A DNA stretch of 64,000 bases from positions 40,522,002-40,586,001 of the forward strand of contig OX439046.1 of assembly GCA_949317995.1 (NCBI GenBank), given 5' to 3'. This DNA comes from Acholoe squamosa. Lineage: Eukaryota; Annelida; Polychaeta; Phyllodocida; Polynoidae. Numbering within the stretch: position 1 is the first letter of the stretch; each line of letters opens with the position of its first letter. The translations under genes and the position numbers were made by a program. Shown here piece by piece: positions 59,349 to 64,000 of this stretch. A model generated the notes under the pieces. It searched no databases and had not been told where the DNA came from. It was given only the letters and a program-made list of their open reading frames with translations.

Positions 59349-59877
59349 AGCAGAAAATCTGTCTGGATTGATTATTGAACAACATATATGTATACTTAGG
59401 GGCTTTATCTACCGTTTAATTTGTCATCTATGACTTTCTCCTCTACATACCTCAATATACCAGCAAGCCCTCATACAAGGAGTAGAAATGCCGGCTTTAC
59501 AGTACGGGAATGAAGCACTGGTAAAGGACAACAACTAAACCAAAAGAAACCAATGGCAAATGCAAGGCTGGCATGTTCATACTTTGAATAGTTTTATACC
59601 ATTTCAGGCTGTCATCAGTGACGGGCTAATTACTCTGATTAATTATTCCTTGAGCTGATGAGTAAACAATGGGAAGTAGCTCCATTACACCCCTCCAGAG
59701 TAAGCAGGAGCGGCCTCAGCGCCAACAAGAACAGTCAAAAAGACTAATGAAATCAAGAAAATACTGTCACAAGCATTAGAGCTTCGTGACAAAGTGCCTT
59801 GTGGGGGATGGCTTTCTTTGCACGGACCACCTAGGAGTTTTGACATTTTACTCCAGGCCCTTCTTTAATGTCAGCAG
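59349..59877. other. No confident gene
   Basis: Possible intronic sequence upstream of the small exon candidate; nothing recognised. Confidence 0.3.
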
Positions 59878-59932
59878 TCAATGGCATAGAGCAGCTCCAG
59901 CAGCAGCGTCTCCTGGATACCATGGCAACCAG
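59878..59932 (+). CDS. Candidate 55-nt exon, unidentified
   Basis: A pyrimidine-containing tract and ATGTCAGCAG precede 59878; CAACCAG|GTGAGC at 59932/59933 is a near-ideal donor. One phase is open and reads NGIEQLQQQRLLDTMAT, Gln-rich and helical in character. Both the good donor and the compact protein-like phase favour a microexon, but its size makes chance possible. No flanking exons found. Confidence 0.3.
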
Positions 59933-60103
59933 GTGAGCTGCTCTATCTCTTTGTGTGGGCGGTGGTTGGACACATAAGGAAACTCATCCGATGTGGTGCT
60001 AGGGTGGGCACTACTTCAGGGAGGGGCATCTAATAATGTAAATACATCTAAAAGCAAGAACAAGGAAAAGAAAAATTGGTCTCTATATTGAAACCACGTA
60101 TAT

Positions 60104-60238
60104 GTCGACGCCTCAGAGCAACAATGTTGTAACTATCTCTGGGTCAACAAGGTCAAAGGTTCCTTCATGAGGGTCCTAGCAGAAAAAGATGTTTCCTTGT
60201 TGACCCACGTAGATACAACCTTTGAATTGAGGCGGCGA
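60104..60238. other. Long hairpin, small MITE or RNA hairpin
   Basis: The left arm TCGACGCCTCAGAGCAACAA, then TGTTGTAACTATCTC and GGGTCAACAAGG, is complementary to the right arm CCTTGTTGACCC, ACGTAGATACAACC and TTGAGGCGGCGA. The stem is about 45-50 bp with a few bulges and a loop of about 45 bases. Confidence 0.65.
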
Positions 60239-62947
60239 TATCATGATGTCCCATGCAAAACAATTGTGATTCACATGACCACTGGTCACTTTTGTGAAAA
60301 GCTGTATTACTGTCCCTGCTGGTGAACGGCAGTCAATAAGACAACTCATGGGACCCAGGCTTTTGCTAGAAAAATCAATACCAGGCCCGCAGACATTGCT
60401 AGAGTGCATGACTGAATGTCTCGCTGTAATCTTGTAACCTTGGACTACAATTTGACTTTATGACTTGTAAATTGGACCATTATAAAGGTTTATAGAGCCT
60501 GAAATAAAATACTGTTTTTTTTTAGATTTAAAGAGTTAAATGATTAAAATAAAGAGATTATTCTTGTTTTACTTTCTACGACAACAATAACAATCTTGAG
60601 GTGTTCGGCCCTGCCAAGATCAATCCAGGCGTGCAGAATAATAATCTCTGTGGGACCGAATGGCTGCTAAGGGAAAAGGTGTGGGGATTTACCAAGTGCA
60701 GGGAAAAAAATATATGCACAAATATATTTCAAGGACTTGGGGGCACAGTCCGAACATTCAAAGGAAGGGAAGGGGTGCTGGATGGGGGCGAGTCTTTCAA
60801 ATGCCTTGGATCTAAGGAATTGTAGATTACTTCATGAATTTGGGAGCTCTCAAATATCTTGGATTTAGGTGAGCCGGGCGACAATTTCTGGCCACAGCAG
60901 CAGGGTATGCTTTATTGCCTTTCCACTTATGATAAGAGCAGAACGCCTGTCACAAGATACCACTACGGATTGAAGGGTGTTGTTGCAATGTATTTGAAGA
61001 ATCCTCCAGTGGGACCTAAGCCTGCACTGTAAAAAAAATAAAACAAACCCACAAAAAGGGCATTAATGGAACCATAATTTCATTCACCATTGTTTGTGTG
61101 AGTTTCACTATTATTTCTTTTGTGAAATGATTCAGTGGATATATGGCGTTACTATTTCACAAAGACTCAGAACAACCTTTCATTGATAAAATTCCTCTCA
61201 CTAATCTACCCGGTTCTTTGTTAGTAAAATTCATGGAAAACAAGAATTGTATGAGTGCTACAAAATATAGGCTACACTAACAGCATTATGATATGCATTT
61301 TGCTAGTTGCCAAAAGGTGTGTGTTTATATAATCCCAGTATGGAGTGCAATATAAAGCAGTTCTATACACTGTAACACATTTAGTTAAAGTTAATGTACT
61401 GAACCCAAAGAAAATAATACTGCCATCTGACAGGATACAACTTAACATCAGTGTAGATGTTTTTTAACCTTATAGACTGCCTCCTAAGAGTTATTGTACA
61501 GCTCTTTGCTGATAAGTGATTTCCATCACTCCCAAGGCTATTGAGATATCCCGTAAACAAGTCTGCTCCAGATTGTTAGATATCATGAACTTCACTCCCT
61601 TGAAACAATGTCCCGGGCCCATGGATAGGAAATGATGTATTGGGCCTTAAACAATGCTTTTTAATATTCGACAATGGAGCCTTTTGCCAAATGCTGTTAG
61701 TTCATTAAAGGACTATTTGAGGATTGTTGACTGGTTTTGTTCGTCCAAAATATTTGAGTAAATTTGCCAATCAGGGAGACGCTGATTGGCTAATTGTAGC
61801 GACACTTCCGCCGCCTGCAGGAAAGCTGATGTAGGGCTCCGGATGACACCTCCTCAATGGTGGAAAAACCTATCATCAGGACCCTGTACTGATTGCCAAC
61901 CACACATCGATTTGTCACTTAAGTTGTTGCAGTGTACTTTTATATCTGCAACCACATTATCTATAGGGAAAGTGATAGGAGGGGAGGTCCTGGTGGTCTG
62001 AAGCCTCCTTCGCAGGTCTAGGCTATCTGGCGCATTGTGATACATCACTTAGTGCTGTACTGATTCTGTTGGTGCGGTCTGTATGTATTATGCAGATTGC
62101 TGCAGGCACATGAGGCAGCATGTGGCCAGCAGTAATAAACATACGATAAGTGCTCATCTCTGTATCAGTGCCCACCGTGTTAGGGCCAGCTCTGGCTGTA
62201 TCAATGCAGTATCAATGCAGACCTCTGGAATTATTCCCCAAATTTCACAGAACCCTGGTTTAGTGGCCTATGGGATACAAGGGTGGTTCCATGATTTTCA
62301 AAAAAAAGGGGCGGGGTCCAGCCACAGGGTCCCTCACCACATGTTGCAAGTGAATTGCTGAGATCGTTGTTTTATGAGAACGGGGAATGAAAATCTTATT
62401 TAATCACACAATAGTGTTTTAGGGAGGCTTGGGGCATGCCCCCTGGTAAATCTTAAATACAAAATCAAAGTCCATAGTTTGAAGCAAGTTGGTGTGAACC
62501 TGGGCTGGGCATAGTTTTCAGATAGGGTACGCAAATCTTATGTTTTTGGAGAGGGTTTTGGGGACTCGACCCTCAAGAATATTTGTTTGAATATAGATGT
62601 AAAACTCTCTAGTTTAACAGATATAGGTAACCTTCACCATTTACTGATTACCGAGCAAATATTTTTTCAACTCCTAAAAGGGACGGTTAAAATGGAGGAT
62701 GGAAAGAGAAAAAAAGACTGGTTATACATTATCATACAACACAAAGCAGGGCAATGTGAAGAGAGGATTAAAGTTCTGCTGGGGGGGGGGGGTGTTCGAT
62801 CTCCTCAATTACCGTGGAGGAGGTGGGGTTGACCCCCGGTGGTTGACCACCTCGCCCTCACCCTTGAACAGAAATCCATCAACCCACGCAGTGTTAAAAT
62901 ATGACGAGTGCCTAACATGTACCACGTGGCGTGGCAGCAGGTGGGGC
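60239..62947. other. No confident gene in 2.7 kb
   Basis: Short CACTGTAAAAAAAA (61025) and ACACTGTAACAC (61377) words resemble transposon ends seen at 25463 but are not inverted. G runs near 62780 and a GGAGGCTTGGGGCATGCCCC palindrome near 62425 are low-complexity or repeat fragments. Confidence 0.3.
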
Positions 62948-63443
62948 ACAATGCGGCCCTTACACGATACAGCTTGTGATGTGTATCCCTACTGCCAATA
63001 CCCACCTCACTCAGCCACACAATGCGGCCCTTACATGATACAGCTTGTGATGTGTATCCCTACTGCCAATGCCCACCTCACTCAGCCACACAATGCGGCC
63101 CTTACATGATACAGCTTGTGATGTGTATCCCTACTGCCAATACCCACCTCACTCAGCCACACAATGCGGCCCTTACATGATACAGTTTGTGATGTGTATC
63201 CCTACTGCCAATACCCACCTCACTCAGCCACACAATGCGGCCCTTACATGATACAGCTTGTGATGTGTATCCCTACTGCCAATACCCACCTCACTCAGCC
63301 ACACAATGCGGCCCTTACATGATACAGCTTGTGATGTGTATCCCTACTGCCAATACCCACCTCACTCAGCCACACAATGCGGCCCTTACATGATACAGCT
63401 TGTGATGTGTATCCCTACTGCCAATACCCACCTCACTCAGCCA
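62948..63443. repeat. 71-bp minisatellite, 7 units
   Basis: Units start ACAATGCGGCCCTTACATGA at 62948 and every 71 bases after that; they are almost identical, so the array is young. The short open frames across it are artefacts. Confidence 0.97.
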
Positions 63444-63886
63444 CCGCTGAATTATAGATGGTGGTCCGAGACTTTGTACACACTCAGTGGCCAATGTAAT
63501 AGATAGGCAGCATCATAATGTAAACCCTGCAGATAAATTTGGGAAATTATTAACTTCTAATAGGATTTGTAATCAAATTTCCAATTGTTCGATTTCTATG
63601 ATCAATTATAATGCAACATACAAATGAATTAATTATCTATTTCTGACCTCTTTTATTCTCTCTATATACGCTGGTTTCTCAGTATGTCATCCCACTTCCC
63701 CGTCCGTCTATGCTTCTGGTTCCCATTATCATATTTTGTTATTCATACCTGCGATGAACAGTTGACACTACATGGTGTAACTACTGTGTTAATTTATGGT
63801 TTATATTAAAATCATGGTTAAGGTCCCTTTAGAATTGATCATGTTAAAGTGGAGTTAAATTTATTGCCTGGAGGGTGTTTCATCAC
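63444..63886. other. No gene seen
   Basis: AT-rich sequence to near the window end; nothing recognised. Confidence 0.3.
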
Positions 63887-64000
63887 ATAATATATGGCCC
63901 CCATATGTGACATACGGCCCTCCATATGTCACATATGGATATTTTCTGTTTCAGTTCAAATTTCCGTATGTAGATAGCCTACATACGGATGTCCATATGC
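63887..64000. repeat. Nested CATATG/TACGG palindromic words at window end
   Basis: CCATATGTGACATACGG, CCATATGTCACATATGG, then CCGTATGTAGATAGCCTACATACGG-type inverted words within 110 bases, forming several overlapping hairpins. It may be the end of a foldback repeat continuing past the window. Confidence 0.5.

Noticed and set aside
61025-61385. CACTGTAAAA words as ends of another transposon
   Set aside because: The two words are in the same orientation, so they do not form an inverted pair.

Overview
This window is eukaryotic, repeat-dominated nuclear DNA, most likely from a marine invertebrate. There are no long uninterrupted genes, no operons, no ribosome-binding-site pattern and no bacterial or viral backbone. 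What fills it instead is minisatellites, small inverted-repeat transposons with clean target-site duplications, tRNA-related repeats, a broken LINE reverse-transcriptase end and a few exon-like islands. A short interspersed element starting with a GTGA run and then a TTTAACGCCATTTC-type body resembles, from memory, elements common in molluscs. A mollusc, perhaps a gastropod, is my best guess, but it is only a guess.

Layout. 0-2.6 kb: small transposon, 68-bp and 35-bp arrays, two tandem units carrying a tRNA-like gene. 2.6-5.5 kb: tRNA-Arg-related SINEs around a longer repeat, then a 43-bp array with higher-order structure. 5.7-8.0 kb: GTGA-headed SINE with target duplications, a CRE/X-box cluster, a 34-bp array, a 24-bp palindrome, a TTAA-flanked MITE. 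8.5-12.25 kb: an inverted copy of the 2.6-4.7 kb repeat, tandemly duplicated; a 304-bp foldback element sits in one duplicate and is precisely absent from the other. 13.98-14.4 kb: the best gene evidence, a minus-strand first coding exon with acidic N-terminus, perfect donor site and a GC-rich CCAAT-box promoter. 15-18.4 kb: 44-bp and 57-bp arrays, a possible minus-strand exon, a third tRNA-like unit. 19-28.8 kb: several DNA transposons (TA, TTA and TWA target duplications). 29.9-42.0 kb: a 41-bp array, then a nearly identical 5.87-kb direct tandem duplication (30249-36120 and 36121-41997). 42.3-49 kb: a long TAA microsatellite, foldback and inverted modular repeats. 50.2-51.3 kb: a 5'-truncated, frameshifted LINE end. 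51.5-64 kb: TTAA-flanked element, nuclear-receptor-like direct repeats, more minisatellites, SINE copies, a hairpin and a possible small exon.

Nearly all longer open frames here are translations of minisatellite units with no stop codon. I did not find a convincing new multi-gene system. The most informative signals are the filled/empty insertion-site pair, the microhomology-bounded tandem duplication, the tRNA-like gene carried in a repeat, and the isolated first exon with its promoter. All identifications are by reading; no database search was possible.
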